A stretch of DNA of 44,353 nt from Akkermansiaceae bacterium (GTDB lineage Bacteria > Verrucomicrobiota > Verrucomicrobiia > Verrucomicrobiales > Akkermansiaceae): contig JABDMC010000392.1 in the NCBI GenBank assembly GCA_013001695.1, forward strand, positions 1 through 44,353, written 5' to 3'. Position numbers and translations under genes: made by a program. The notes beneath the pieces are model-generated. The model did not search any database. It saw only the letters and a program-made list of their open reading frames with translations, and was not told where the DNA came from. How positions within the stretch are numbered: the stretch's first letter is position 1; each line of letters starts with the position of its first letter. Shown here in pieces: positions 7,515 to 14,944 of the stretch.

Positions 7515-9785
7515 GTGAACACCATCGACGAAAGGTACCAGCTTCACCGTTACTTCGGTCCCAATGTCCGGTGCGGGTTCGCCGCCATCGAGATCCGTTT
7601 TCCCGATCCGGGCGGCGGGCCGGTCCCCTGGGAGGATGTTTGCGGCCTGCTCGAGTTGCTGGGGATGCCGGTGGATCGCCACCGCGAGCAAGAGGATCGC
7701 CCGTTCCCGGAGACGCTCGGCCGCCTGGCCGCCATCCTGCAGCACGAACCGGCGTCGAAACGGACGAGCGGCGAGGACGTCGATGTCGCCTGGGTGTGCC
7801 TCGCCTCCCGCATCCCGGTGGTGACCCAGAGCGCGGTGGTTCTCGCCTACCAGGCCTTGCTCCGGCTGCGCTCCCCCGATCAGAAGTTGCTCGGGGCATT
7901 GAAGCAGCACCTCGCGGTCGCCCGCCGGGCGCGGCCCGACCGCACGACGGCCCTCATCGAGGCCGCGGCGATCCGGAGCAACATCCCGGTCTACTCGGTC
8001 GACCCGCGACTGCGAATCCAGCAACTCGGGCAGGGCGAGGCGGGCCGGCAGTTTTTCGAGGCCGGGCAGGACGCCGACAGTTTCACCGGGCACCGGGTGG
8101 CGCGCGACAAGCTTGCGACCATCGAGTATCTCGCCCGGCTCGGCTTTCCCGGCCCCGCCCAGGTCGGCGCCAACGATGCGAATCAGGCCGTGCAGGCCGC
8201 CGATCGCATCGGCTATCCATGTGTGCTCAAACCGTTGACCGGAGGCAAGGGGATCGGGATCACGACCGGCGTGGCGGGCCCCTCGGAAGTGGCGGAGGCC
8301 TTCATGAAGGCGGCGAAGTCCGGCCGCGGGGCGGTGGTGGTGGAGCGGGAACTCCCCGGGCACGACCACCGCATGGCGGTGTTTGGCGGACGGCTGGCGT
8401 GGGCCTACCGCCGGACCCCGGCGCAGGTCACCGGTGACGGCCGCAAGACGTTGCGCGAACTCGTCGAGGAGGAGAATGCCTCCCGCCCGGAGGAGGCCCG
8501 CCGGGTGGGTCTCGTCCATGAGATCAAGATCGACGAGAGCCTGGCCCGCTTTGTCCGGAAACAGGGACTGGAGCTCGAGACCATCGTTCCGGACGGCCGC
8601 GAGGTGCGCCTCTGCGGGCCGGCCAACCTCGCGCAGGGCGGAACGCTGGACGACGTCACCGCGCTCGTGCACCCGGACAATCTCGCCATGGCGGAGGACA
8701 TCGCGAAGGCCTTCCGGCTGGAAGCCATGGGTCTCGACTTCATGACTCCCGACATCTCGAAATCATGGCGGGACGGCCACGGCGGCATCATCGAGGTCAA
8801 CGGCACGCCGGGCCTGTCGGGCGCCGCCGACGCCTGGCAGGTGGTGCACAGCCGGTTCCCGTTTCGTGACCGCGGCCGTCTCCCGTCGGTTCTGGTGGTC
8901 GGCGAGGACAGCGCTACCCCGGCCGCGTGCGTGCGCCTGCTCGAGAACGAAGGCCTCTCCGTCGCGGCCGACATCGCCGGCCGGACTTCGGTCGGAGGGA
9001 ACGAACTCGGCGGCATGGCGGGGAAGGCCGGGGCAGTTCGAGCCGAAGCCCTCGTTCTTCATCCGCGCACCCAGGCCATCGTCATCAACGCGATCCATTC
9101 CGACATCCTGCAAACCGGCCTTCCCCTCGACCGGTTCGACCTGGCGATCGTTTCCGGGAATGCCGGAGGCGACCTTGACGGGATCATCGCGGGAGCGTGC
9201 ACGCAGGTCGTGCGGCCGGAAAGCGGGGATGAGGCCGCGGTCCGCGAGGCCGTCGAGGCGTGCCTTGCCCGCCACCGGACCGACCGGAACACGATCGATG
9301 AACTCGTCGGCATCCCGCCGGGTCCGCCCCGCGTCGACGGCGACGGTCGGGCCGAGGCGGAACTCACCGTCTGGCGGCTGCCGTGCATCCCGCTCGGGTC
9401 GCTGCATTCGATGATCGAGGAGGTCCTGCCCGACGCCGAGGTCGAGCCCCTTGAGGCGAACATCCTCACCCAGGAACTCGCGCCGCCGTTGGTCAACGCA
9501 TGGTCCCGGGCGATCCTGCGCTCCGCCGGGCTGCCGGGCGGGGTGGTGGCTGAGCCGGGGTCAGCGCCCGCGCCGCATGCCTCCCAGACACCGCAGCGGA
9601 CGTTCCGGCTGCGATCCGAATCCGGTGCTTCGGAGGCCTTCGAGGTTGCCCTGCGATGGAGCGTGGCCACACTGGACCGCCTCGCCGCCGGCTACATCCG
9701 GCACGGATCGCTCGAGTCATGCAGGGAAGCCAATCAAAGCTCCACCCGGGAAGCGCTGGCGGCGCTGAAGCAAGCGGCCCGCTGA
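7515..9785 (+). CDS. Cyanophycin synthetase-like ATP-grasp protein with degenerate Mur-ligase region
   Basis: 756 residues. Residues 1-125 match the N-terminal domain of cyanophycin synthetase (RYFGPNVRCGF near residue 12; CphA has a similar RGPN motif). Residues about 190-450 form an ATP-grasp domain: VLKPLTGGKGIGIT (237-250), VVVERELPGHDHRM, AQVTGDGRKTLRELV and the metal-binding IIEVNGTPGL (425-434). This domain in CphA activates a carboxylate and forms an amide. Residues about 455-600 align with the start of the CphA Mur-ligase domain, but the P-loop GTNGKTT is replaced by VVGEDSATPAAC, so that site should not bind ATP normally. The start is GTG at 7515; the first ATG lies inside the N-domain. 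It overlaps the next gene by 67 bases. Probably a single-site ligase making a peptide or amide rather than cyanophycin itself. Confidence 0.82.
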   Translation: MNTIDERYQLHRYFGPNVRCGFAAIEIRFPDPGGGPVPWEDVCGLLELLGMPVDRHREQEDRPFPETLGRLAAILQHEPASKRTSGEDVDVAWVCLASRIPVVTQSAVVLAYQALLRLRSPDQKLLGALKQHLAVARRARPDRTTALIEAAAIRSNIPVYSVDPRLRIQQLGQGEAGRQFFEAGQDADSFTGHRVARDKLATIEYLARLGFPGPAQVGANDANQAVQAADRIGYPCVLKPLTGGKGIGITTGVAGPSEVAEAFMKAAKSGRGAVVVERELPGHDHRMAVFGGRLAWAYRRTPAQVTGDGRKTLRELVEEENASRPEEARRVGLVHEIKIDESLARFVRKQGLELETIVPDGREVRLCGPANLAQGGTLDDVTALVHPDNLAMAEDIAKAFRLEAMGLDFMTPDISKSWRDGHGGIIEVNGTPGLSGAADAWQVVHSRFPFRDRGRLPSVLVVGEDSATPAACVRLLENEGLSVAADIAGRTSVGGNELGGMAGKAGAVRAEALVLHPRTQAIVINAIHSDILQTGLPLDRFDLAIVSGNAGGDLDGIIAGACTQVVRPESGDEAAVREAVEACLARHRTDRNTIDELVGIPPGPPRVDGDGRAEAELTVWRLPCIPLGSLHSMIEEVLPDAEVEPLEANILTQELAPPLVNAWSRAILRSAGLPGGVVAEPGSAPAPHASQTPQRTFRLRSESGASEAFEVALRWSVATLDRLAAGYIRHGSLESCREANQSSTREALAALKQAAR

Positions 9786-10426
9786 TTGGCCGCACCCCGG
9801 GCGGCTGGAATGCCGCGACGCTCCTCATCAGCGACCCGAACCTTGGAGGGTGGGCGGAGGCTCTCCTGCGCCGCCATTGCCGTGATCTCACGGCGCTCTG
9901 CTGGGACCGGAGCAAGGAGGCGACCCGCAAGGAGGCCCTGGCGGTCGTGGCCACCCGTCGCTGGGACCTCTGCATCTCGTTTTACAGCGACCTGATCATC
10001 CCGCCGGACCTTCTCGACCGGATCGACCTCGCGCTCAACATCCACCCCGCCCTCCCCGCGGTGCGCGGGACGGGCTACGATGCCATTCCCCTGGTGGACG
10101 CCCACCCGAGCCACGGGACCACCCTGCACCGCATGGTGGAGGAGATCGACGCGGGTCAGATCTTCCATGTCATCGAGCGGCCGTTGGAAGCGGCCACCGC
10201 GACCGAGCTGCGCCGGACCAACCAGGTTCTCTGCGCCCGCCACCTGAGGATGCTATGCGACTGGATGTTGCGCTGCGGCACCCCGCAAGCGCTCGAAGCC
10301 CAACTGCAAAAGCTGGCGGCGGGACAATCGCGCCAATGGGGCGACGCCTATCTTTCGCGGCGGGATCTCGATGACCTCCTCGCAACGCTCCGCTGCCTCG
10401 ACCCGGACCACTCGGTTTTCCGTTAG
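9719..10426 (+). CDS. Formyltransferase-like protein (methionyl-tRNA formyltransferase N-domain family)
   Basis: 235 residues carrying a formyl_transf_N-type domain. The signature NIHPALPAVRGTGYDAIP places the catalytic Asn and His at 107 and 109, and EEIDAGQIF supplies Asp144; these are the Asn-His-Asp triad known for GART, Fmt and ArnA formyltransferases. The protein lacks the C-terminal tRNA-binding domain of true Fmt, so it is unlikely to act on initiator tRNA. The best start I see is ATG 9719, inside the end of the upstream gene in another frame; the core fold begins only around residue 33 (ATLLISDP), so a later non-ATG start is possible. The 67-base overlap with the CphA-like ligase implies the two work together, perhaps N-formylating the amino group of the substrate or product. 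It is followed directly by the hairpin array. Confidence 0.8.
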   Translation: MQGSQSKLHPGSAGGAEASGPLIGRTPGGWNAATLLISDPNLGGWAEALLRRHCRDLTALCWDRSKEATRKEALAVVATRRWDLCISFYSDLIIPPDLLDRIDLALNIHPALPAVRGTGYDAIPLVDAHPSHGTTLHRMVEEIDAGQIFHVIERPLEAATATELRRTNQVLCARHLRMLCDWMLRCGTPQALEAQLQKLAAGQSRQWGDAYLSRRDLDDLLATLRCLDPDHSVFR

Positions 10427-10429
10427 CCC

Positions 10430-10620
10430 GGAAATTTCATGAAATTTCCGCCCCCACGAACGCGGGGGCCGACACGCTCTGACTGGTCAGAGCCGTCGGG
10501 GCTCGCCCCGACGCCGGAGGAAACACACTTTGGGTGTTTCCTCCAGAGTCGGTTTTGCGAATCGGATGACTGAGCTTCAGCCACATTCGCAAAACGCATG
10601 TTTCACTTCGTGAAATATGC
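10430..10620. repeat. Array of seven consecutive perfect or near-perfect hairpins
   Basis: Between two convergent genes, seven different stem-loops follow one another almost without spacers: (1) 10430-10449, GGAAATTTCA and its exact complement; (2) 10450-10469, GCCCCC/GGGGGC; (3) 10476-10493, GCTCTGAC/GTCAGAGC; (4) 10495-10512, GTCGGGG/CCCCGAC; (5) 10516-10544, GGAGGAAACAC/GTGTTTCCTCC; (6) 10552-10595, GTTTTGCGAAT/ATTCGCAAAAC with a small CTGA/TCAG hairpin in its loop; (7) 10596-10620, an 11-pair stem with one G-T pair. Stems differ in sequence, so this is not a tandem repeat. It could serve as a two-way terminator, a mobile palindromic element or a structured RNA. Confidence 0.85.
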
Positions 10621-10665
10621 GGGTCAGATGCGGAGGAACGGGGACGGCCCGACATCAGGCCCGCC

Positions 10666-11430
10666 CTAATCCAGCGCCAACCGGTGGCAGGTGGCGTCGA
10701 GGCCCGGCCCGAGTTTTGGAAGGAGGGCTTCCAGCCGGGCGAGATCGCCGGTGGTGTAGATCGTCGTGGATCCGTCCCCGGCGGGACCCGCCAACGATTC
10801 CACCCGGCGGGCCACGGCCTCGCCGGTGTCGATGAGCTGGACGCCGTCCGGCAGCCGGGCGCGGATGGCCCGCGAAAGGAACGGGTAGTGCGTGCATCCG
10901 AGAATGAGCACATCGGCGCCCGCTTTCAGGATCGGACCGGTGTACTCGTCGATGGCGGCGTCGACCTCGCTCCCCTCGAGCGTCCCCGCCTCCACCAGTT
11001 CGACAAACTTCGGGCACGGCTGGGTGATCACCCGCACCCCCCCGGCGTGGGTCGAGACGAGACGATGGAACTTCTCGCCCTGCAAGGACGCCTCGGTGGC
11101 GAGAATCCCGATGACGCCCGATCGGCTGGCCTGCGCCGCGGGCTTGACGGCGGGCTCCATCCCCACGAAGGGCAGGGGGTACTCGGTGCGGAGAATCTCG
11201 ATCGCGGCAATCGTCGCGGAGTTGCAGGCGATCACGATGATCTCCGCCCCCTGGTCGCCGAGGAAATCGCAGATCGTCCGGCAGCGATTCCGGATATCCT
11301 CGGGTTCCTTCGTCCCGTACGGGCACCACGCCGAATCCCCGACGTAAACGACCGCGTGGCCGGGGAGACGCCGGCGAATCTCATTCAGGACGGATAGCCC
11401 GCCCACGCCGGAGTCAAGAATGCCGATCAT
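10666..11430 (-). CDS. murI: Glutamate racemase
   Basis: 254 residues; converts L-glutamate to D-glutamate for peptidoglycan precursors, cofactor-independent, cytoplasmic. The N-terminus MIGILDSGVGGLSVL is characteristic and fixes the start at 11430. The two catalytic cysteines lie in ACNSATIAA and LGCTHYPFL, and YVGDSAWCPYGTK and VGMEPAVKPA are conserved family segments. Full length for the family. It stands alone on the minus strand, convergent with the formyltransferase-like gene across the hairpin array and divergent from the exported protein at 11606. Confidence 0.96.
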   Translation of the reverse strand: MIGILDSGVGGLSVLNEIRRRLPGHAVVYVGDSAWCPYGTKEPEDIRNRCRTICDFLGDQGAEIIVIACNSATIAAIEILRTEYPLPFVGMEPAVKPAAQASRSGVIGILATEASLQGEKFHRLVSTHAGGVRVITQPCPKFVELVEAGTLEGSEVDAAIDEYTGPILKAGADVLILGCTHYPFLSRAIRARLPDGVQLIDTGEAVARRVESLAGPAGDGSTTIYTTGDLARLEALLPKLGPGLDATCHRLALD

Positions 11431-11560
11431 CCCGTCGCAGTTTCCGGGATCCCCGACGGCTCGGGAAGAACATTCCCCGGCGTGGCGTAGATGAACATGG
11501 ACGGCGAACCACGATCCCCCCGGCAGGATCCCAGCACGATTTAGCAAGATCCGCGCAGAA

Positions 11561-11589
11561 TTCGCCCGACGCGGCGCCTATGGTATAGG
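11561..11589 (+). promoter_or_regulatory. Candidate sigma70-like promoter for the exported repeat protein
   Basis: TTCGCC (11561-11566), 17 bases, then TATAGG (11584-11589), ending 16 bases before the ATG at 11606. Spacing is ideal, but the -35 box matches the consensus poorly. A transcript from here would have a very short leader. Confidence 0.35.
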
Positions 11590-11605
11590 TAGAGAGAACG
11601 CCCCG

Positions 11606-12892
11606 ATGAAGAACACACCGTCCCCCTCTCGTTCCCGGCGCCGGATTCGGCTGCTGGGCGCAATCCTCGCGATTTCGCTGGCCTCCGCCCCGACGGCGGC
11701 GCCCGGGCGGACCTTGGTCGCCAGCGACTGCTGGGCAGGGGTGAATCATTGGTCCTGGTTCGCGGTCGCCAGCGGGGACGAGGTGAAATTCTACCGGTTC
11801 GGTCTCGGCGGGCCGAAGAGCGGGACGCGCCCCTTCGAGACCCTTCGCCTGCCGGCCACCGCTGATGAGATCATATATTCCGGCGACCGCCTGGGAGTCC
11901 GCACCGGAAGGCGCCTCCAGTTCTTCGACAGCACAAGGAGGTTCGCCCGAATGCCGAAGTACGACTTCGAGTTGCCGGAGGGGACCTCGGAGCTGGTCTT
12001 TGCCGGGAACCGGCTGGGAATCCTCACCGGGCGGGCCCTGCGATTCTACGACATCTCCGCCGGATACAAGCAGCAGCCCGAGTTTGACTTCACCGTTCCG
12101 GAAGGGACCAGCGAACTGGTGATCGCGAACAACATGACCGGAAGCTGGCTCGGGGTCCGCACCGGGACCACCCTTGGGTTCTACAGCATCAACCGGAAGT
12201 ACCGGCCGGGCCCCGAACACGTCTTCACCCTCCCGCCGGGGGCCGAGGAGATCGTGGTCACGGGACCACTGCTCGTGGTGAAGCGCGGCGACACGGTCTC
12301 ATTTTTCGATTTCGCGAAGAAGGTCCTGCAGCAGCCGCGGCTGGAGATCGAAATCGAGGCGTCGGGATTGCCTCCGTTGGATTCCCTGCACGGGACCATG
12401 ATCACGTTCTTCGGCGACAGCGAGGACGGGCTGCCCGCGGAGATTTGGGCGGAGGGAAACAACCTGCGCACCGAGGTGGCCCATGACGGCGGAGTGGTCG
12501 TTTCCCTCCAACTCGGCGACACGCTCTACACCTTCAAGGACGGGTCGAAGACGGGAAAGAAGAAGTGGCTCGGAACCGGCCTGGGGTCCATGGGGCTCAT
12601 CAACCAGATCGCGGAGGTCAAGGCCAACGGGATTCGCCATGGGTCCCGGGAAATCAACGGTGTCGAGCACCACGAGTTCCTCTACAACATGGACGCGCCG
12701 CAGGCCGGGGCGGTGGCCCACATTTCGGCCGAGACGTCGCTGCCCCACATGTGGATCAGCATCCTGAACCGGGCCGATGACACAAGTTCGCGCCTCACGA
12801 TGATCTACCGCGATCTGGAAGCCAATGTGGCCATCCCGGAAGGGACCTTCGACCTCCCGGAGGGCGTGACGTTTCCAGAGGGTGCGGAGTGA
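11606..12892 (+). CDS. Exported propeller-like repeat protein with LolA-like C-terminal domain
   Basis: 428 residues, function unknown. A twin-Arg-rich basic N-terminus followed by LLGAILAISLASAPTAA looks like a signal peptide. Residues about 52-255 contain five diverged units of about 40-45 residues built on the pattern LGVRTGRRLQFFD ... FELPEGTSELV, resembling blades of a beta-propeller. Residues about 280-425 (TEVAHDGGVVVSLQLGDTLYTF ... IPEGTFDLPEGVTF) look like a LolA/LppX-type lipid-binding fold, ending with the short F-x-L-P-x-G-V pattern common there. I do not know this exact architecture. It may have a periplasmic role, possibly binding a hydrophobic ligand. It is monocistronic as far as seen; the next gene has its own promoter candidate. 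Confidence 0.72.
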   Translation: MKNTPSPSRSRRRIRLLGAILAISLASAPTAAPGRTLVASDCWAGVNHWSWFAVASGDEVKFYRFGLGGPKSGTRPFETLRLPATADEIIYSGDRLGVRTGRRLQFFDSTRRFARMPKYDFELPEGTSELVFAGNRLGILTGRALRFYDISAGYKQQPEFDFTVPEGTSELVIANNMTGSWLGVRTGTTLGFYSINRKYRPGPEHVFTLPPGAEEIVVTGPLLVVKRGDTVSFFDFAKKVLQQPRLEIEIEASGLPPLDSLHGTMITFFGDSEDGLPAEIWAEGNNLRTEVAHDGGVVVSLQLGDTLYTFKDGSKTGKKKWLGTGLGSMGLINQIAEVKANGIRHGSREINGVEHHEFLYNMDAPQAGAVAHISAETSLPHMWISILNRADDTSSRLTMIYRDLEANVAIPEGTFDLPEGVTFPEGAE

Positions 12893-12967
12893 GCGGCGGG
12901 TGCCCGTGAAATCCGCCGTGGTTCCGGCGCAATCCGGTTGGGGTTGGTTTCCCCCGCGGGCTTCCCT

Positions 12968-12992
12968 GCCCCGGCTTCTGCGAACCCGGGGC
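12968..12992 (+). terminator. Candidate hairpin downstream of the exported repeat protein
   Basis: GCCCCGG (12968-12974) pairs with CCGGGGC (12986-12992) around an 11-base loop, 76 bases after the stop codon. There is no T-run, so it would be at best a weak or Rho-assisted terminator. Confidence 0.3.
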
Positions 12993-13056
12993 TGTGATTC
13001 ACGAACCATTCGGGTTTCGACGATGCGATTCCGGCGGCTCCCCCTGATATCGAAGC

Positions 13057-13085
13057 TTGTGGGGAGTATCCCGATGCGGTAAGAT
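13057..13085 (+). promoter_or_regulatory. Candidate promoter giving a leaderless transcript for the metal-resistance locus
   Basis: TTGTGG (13057-13062), a 17-base spacer, and TAAGAT (13080-13085). The normal start point six to seven bases further falls on the GTG start codon at 13092. No ribosome binding site precedes the GTG, which fits a leaderless mRNA. Confidence 0.55.
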
Positions 13086-13091
13086 CATCGC

Positions 13092-13502
13092 GTGCGGTCT
13101 ATCGCGAAACTGCTGCTCCTCCTCTCGGTCCTGGCGGGCCTGACCCTGCCGACGGCCGCAAAGTGGCAGCATGATGCCGGCTGCGGGGCTTCCGAGGCGT
13201 GCGCCGAGACCAGCCTCTCCGATTGCGCCGACTGTCACCCGTGCGACCATGATCCGCCGGCGCCCCCGTGCCCGTGCGACGACGAGCATCCGCCCGCCGA
13301 CGATCCCGGGCAACCGCACGAGCACCAGCATCACCACCACCATCACAGCTGCGCGTGCAACGGAGCGGGGGCGTGGTTCATCGCGGAGAGCGACTCCATT
13401 TCGCTGGAGCCACCCCTCACATCCCACCTTCGTCGCGTGCGGGAATGCAGTTCCCCCCCGGACTCGCCGGTGTTCCTTCTCGAGCGCCCTCCCCGGGCCT
13501 AG
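13092..13502 (+). CDS. Exported Cys/His-rich putative metal-binding protein
   Basis: 136 residues. The N-terminus MRSIAKLLLLLSVLAGLTLPTAAKW is a signal peptide. The mature part is rich in Cys and His: CGASEACAETSLSDCADCHP, PCPCDDEH, then HEHQHHHHHHSCAC, with about ten Cys in all, many as CxxC or CxC, and Pro/Asp in between. This is the composition of periplasmic soft-metal chelators. It is the first gene before a TolC/MFP/RND efflux set (155-base gap, 198 to the chosen channel start), suggesting a metal-sensing or buffering role. The start is GTG at 13092, supported by the promoter position and by the signal peptide starting immediately. A hairpin (GCGGAC/GTCCGC, about 13502-13518) follows the stop. 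No close family recognised. Confidence 0.72.
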   Translation: MRSIAKLLLLLSVLAGLTLPTAAKWQHDAGCGASEACAETSLSDCADCHPCDHDPPAPPCPCDDEHPPADDPGQPHEHQHHHHHHSCACNGAGAWFIAESDSISLEPPLTSHLRRVRECSSPPDSPVFLLERPPRA

Positions 13503-13699
13503 CGGACCTCGCGTCCGCGCAGACGATCCGCCGTGCACCGCCTTGTCACGCGTTCCCGATCGTCTCTTCATCGCACAGCCGGCCCCTTGCGGCCTGACGG
13601 ACAATCGAGGTCCTTCCTGTTCACCGCTCCGGTGATCGCTGCCCCGGGCACTCCGGTGTGAAGCGTCCCTTTTGCCAGACCCCCATAGTCCATGTGTTG

Positions 13700-14932
13700 A
13701 TGAATCGTATTTTCCCCATTCTCTCGATCGGCCTCGTGCTCCTCGGCGGCCCGCGCGCCGCGGCGGCCTCGTCGGGTCTGATCGTCACCTTTGGCAGCAT
13801 TCCCGAACGGGTCCGGCGCGACAACCCGGGCCTTGCGGCCGCCCGTCTCCGCGTGCGGGAAGCGATCGGCCGCATGAAGCAGGCCGGACGGCGCGACAAC
13901 CCCGAGTTGGAGGGCGGCCTCGAGGGCAATCACCACTTCAATGAAGGCAAGCTCGAAGTCGGGCTCGCCCAGCGCTTTCCCGTCACGAACCGCCTCCAGC
14001 TCGAGAAGGACCTATCCGCCATCGAAGTGCATGCCGCCGAAGCGGAGATCAAGGAAGTCGAGCGGCGCCTCATCGCGGAGGCTCGCACCGCCCTTGTGGA
14101 GGTGCTCGCCCTCCGCCAGCAACGCCGGATGCGCGAGCAACAGGCGGATGTCTCCGGGGAGCTGGCCTCCTTCACGGCCGCCTCCGCCGCCAAGGGCGAG
14201 CTGTCGCCGATCGACGCCGGACAGGCCCGGCTGGAAGCGGCCCGCTTCGCGAGCGAGATCCGGCAGCTCGCCGCGAAGGAGGTGGCGGCGGTGGGCAAGC
14301 TGAAGCCCGTTCTTGGAATGAGCCCCGCTGAAACTCTCAACGTGACGGGCACCCTCCCGCCGCCGGCGCTCCCCGCCGGGGTGGTCGATCCGGGACGCCG
14401 CCCCGACTTCCGGGCCGCGAAGCTCGAGGCGCAGGCCGCCGCCCGCAGCGTCGAGCTGGAGAAGGCGCGGCGCTACGACGACGTCGAGGCCGGAATCGTG
14501 GCCGGCCTCGAGCGCAGCGAAGACGCCCCGGAAGGATTCGAGAACGAGGGGATCATCGGCTTTCGCGTCAAGCTGGCCCTCCCGTTCTGGGACAAGAACG
14601 AGGGGAACATCGAGGCCGCGGAGGCCCGCGCCGAACGCAAGGAGAAGGAAGTCGCGGCGCTCGTGCACACCATCCGCCATGAGGCCGACTCCGCCCGGAA
14701 GGAGATGATGGAATGGAGCAAGATGCTCCGCGAGATCGACGGAAAGCTTCTTCCCCTCGCCGCCGAGCAGGCCGTCGCTGCCGAGGGCGCCTATCGCGAC
14801 GGACTCAGCGAGCTGCAAGCGGTCCTCCGGGCCCGGGAGCAGCAACTCCAGCTGAAGGCCTCCCGCATCGAGGCCCTCAAGAATTTTCATCTCGCCCGCG
14901 TGCGGTTCGAGGCCGCGGTCGCCAATCCCTGA
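13700..14932 (+). CDS. TolC-like outer-membrane channel of a heavy-metal efflux system (CusC/CzcC type)
   Basis: 410 residues. Signal peptide MNRIFPILSIGLVLLGGPRAAAA, then two outer-membrane-efflux (OEP) repeats: long charged helices (e.g. 110-190 and 300-390) around shorter barrel segments such as GLEGNHHFNEGKLEVGLAQ and IGFRVKLALPFWDKNEG. The latter (LPFWDKN) is characteristic of CzcC-type proteins. An in-frame ATG at 13658 would add 14 residues ahead of the signal peptide; 13700 gives a normal signal sequence. It is followed 12 bases later by the membrane fusion protein, so it is the outer-membrane exit of the same pump. No lipobox Cys is seen. Confidence 0.9.
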   Translation: MNRIFPILSIGLVLLGGPRAAAASSGLIVTFGSIPERVRRDNPGLAAARLRVREAIGRMKQAGRRDNPELEGGLEGNHHFNEGKLEVGLAQRFPVTNRLQLEKDLSAIEVHAAEAEIKEVERRLIAEARTALVEVLALRQQRRMREQQADVSGELASFTAASAAKGELSPIDAGQARLEAARFASEIRQLAAKEVAAVGKLKPVLGMSPAETLNVTGTLPPPALPAGVVDPGRRPDFRAAKLEAQAAARSVELEKARRYDDVEAGIVAGLERSEDAPEGFENEGIIGFRVKLALPFWDKNEGNIEAAEARAERKEKEVAALVHTIRHEADSARKEMMEWSKMLREIDGKLLPLAAEQAVAAEGAYRDGLSELQAVLRAREQQLQLKASRIEALKNFHLARVRFEAAVANP

Positions 14933-14944
14933 AGACCACCCGCC

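Noticed and set aside
10430-10620. CRISPR array or integron attC sites
   Set aside because: There are no repeated units with spacers, and the stems differ in sequence; no attC core boxes or integrase are seen.
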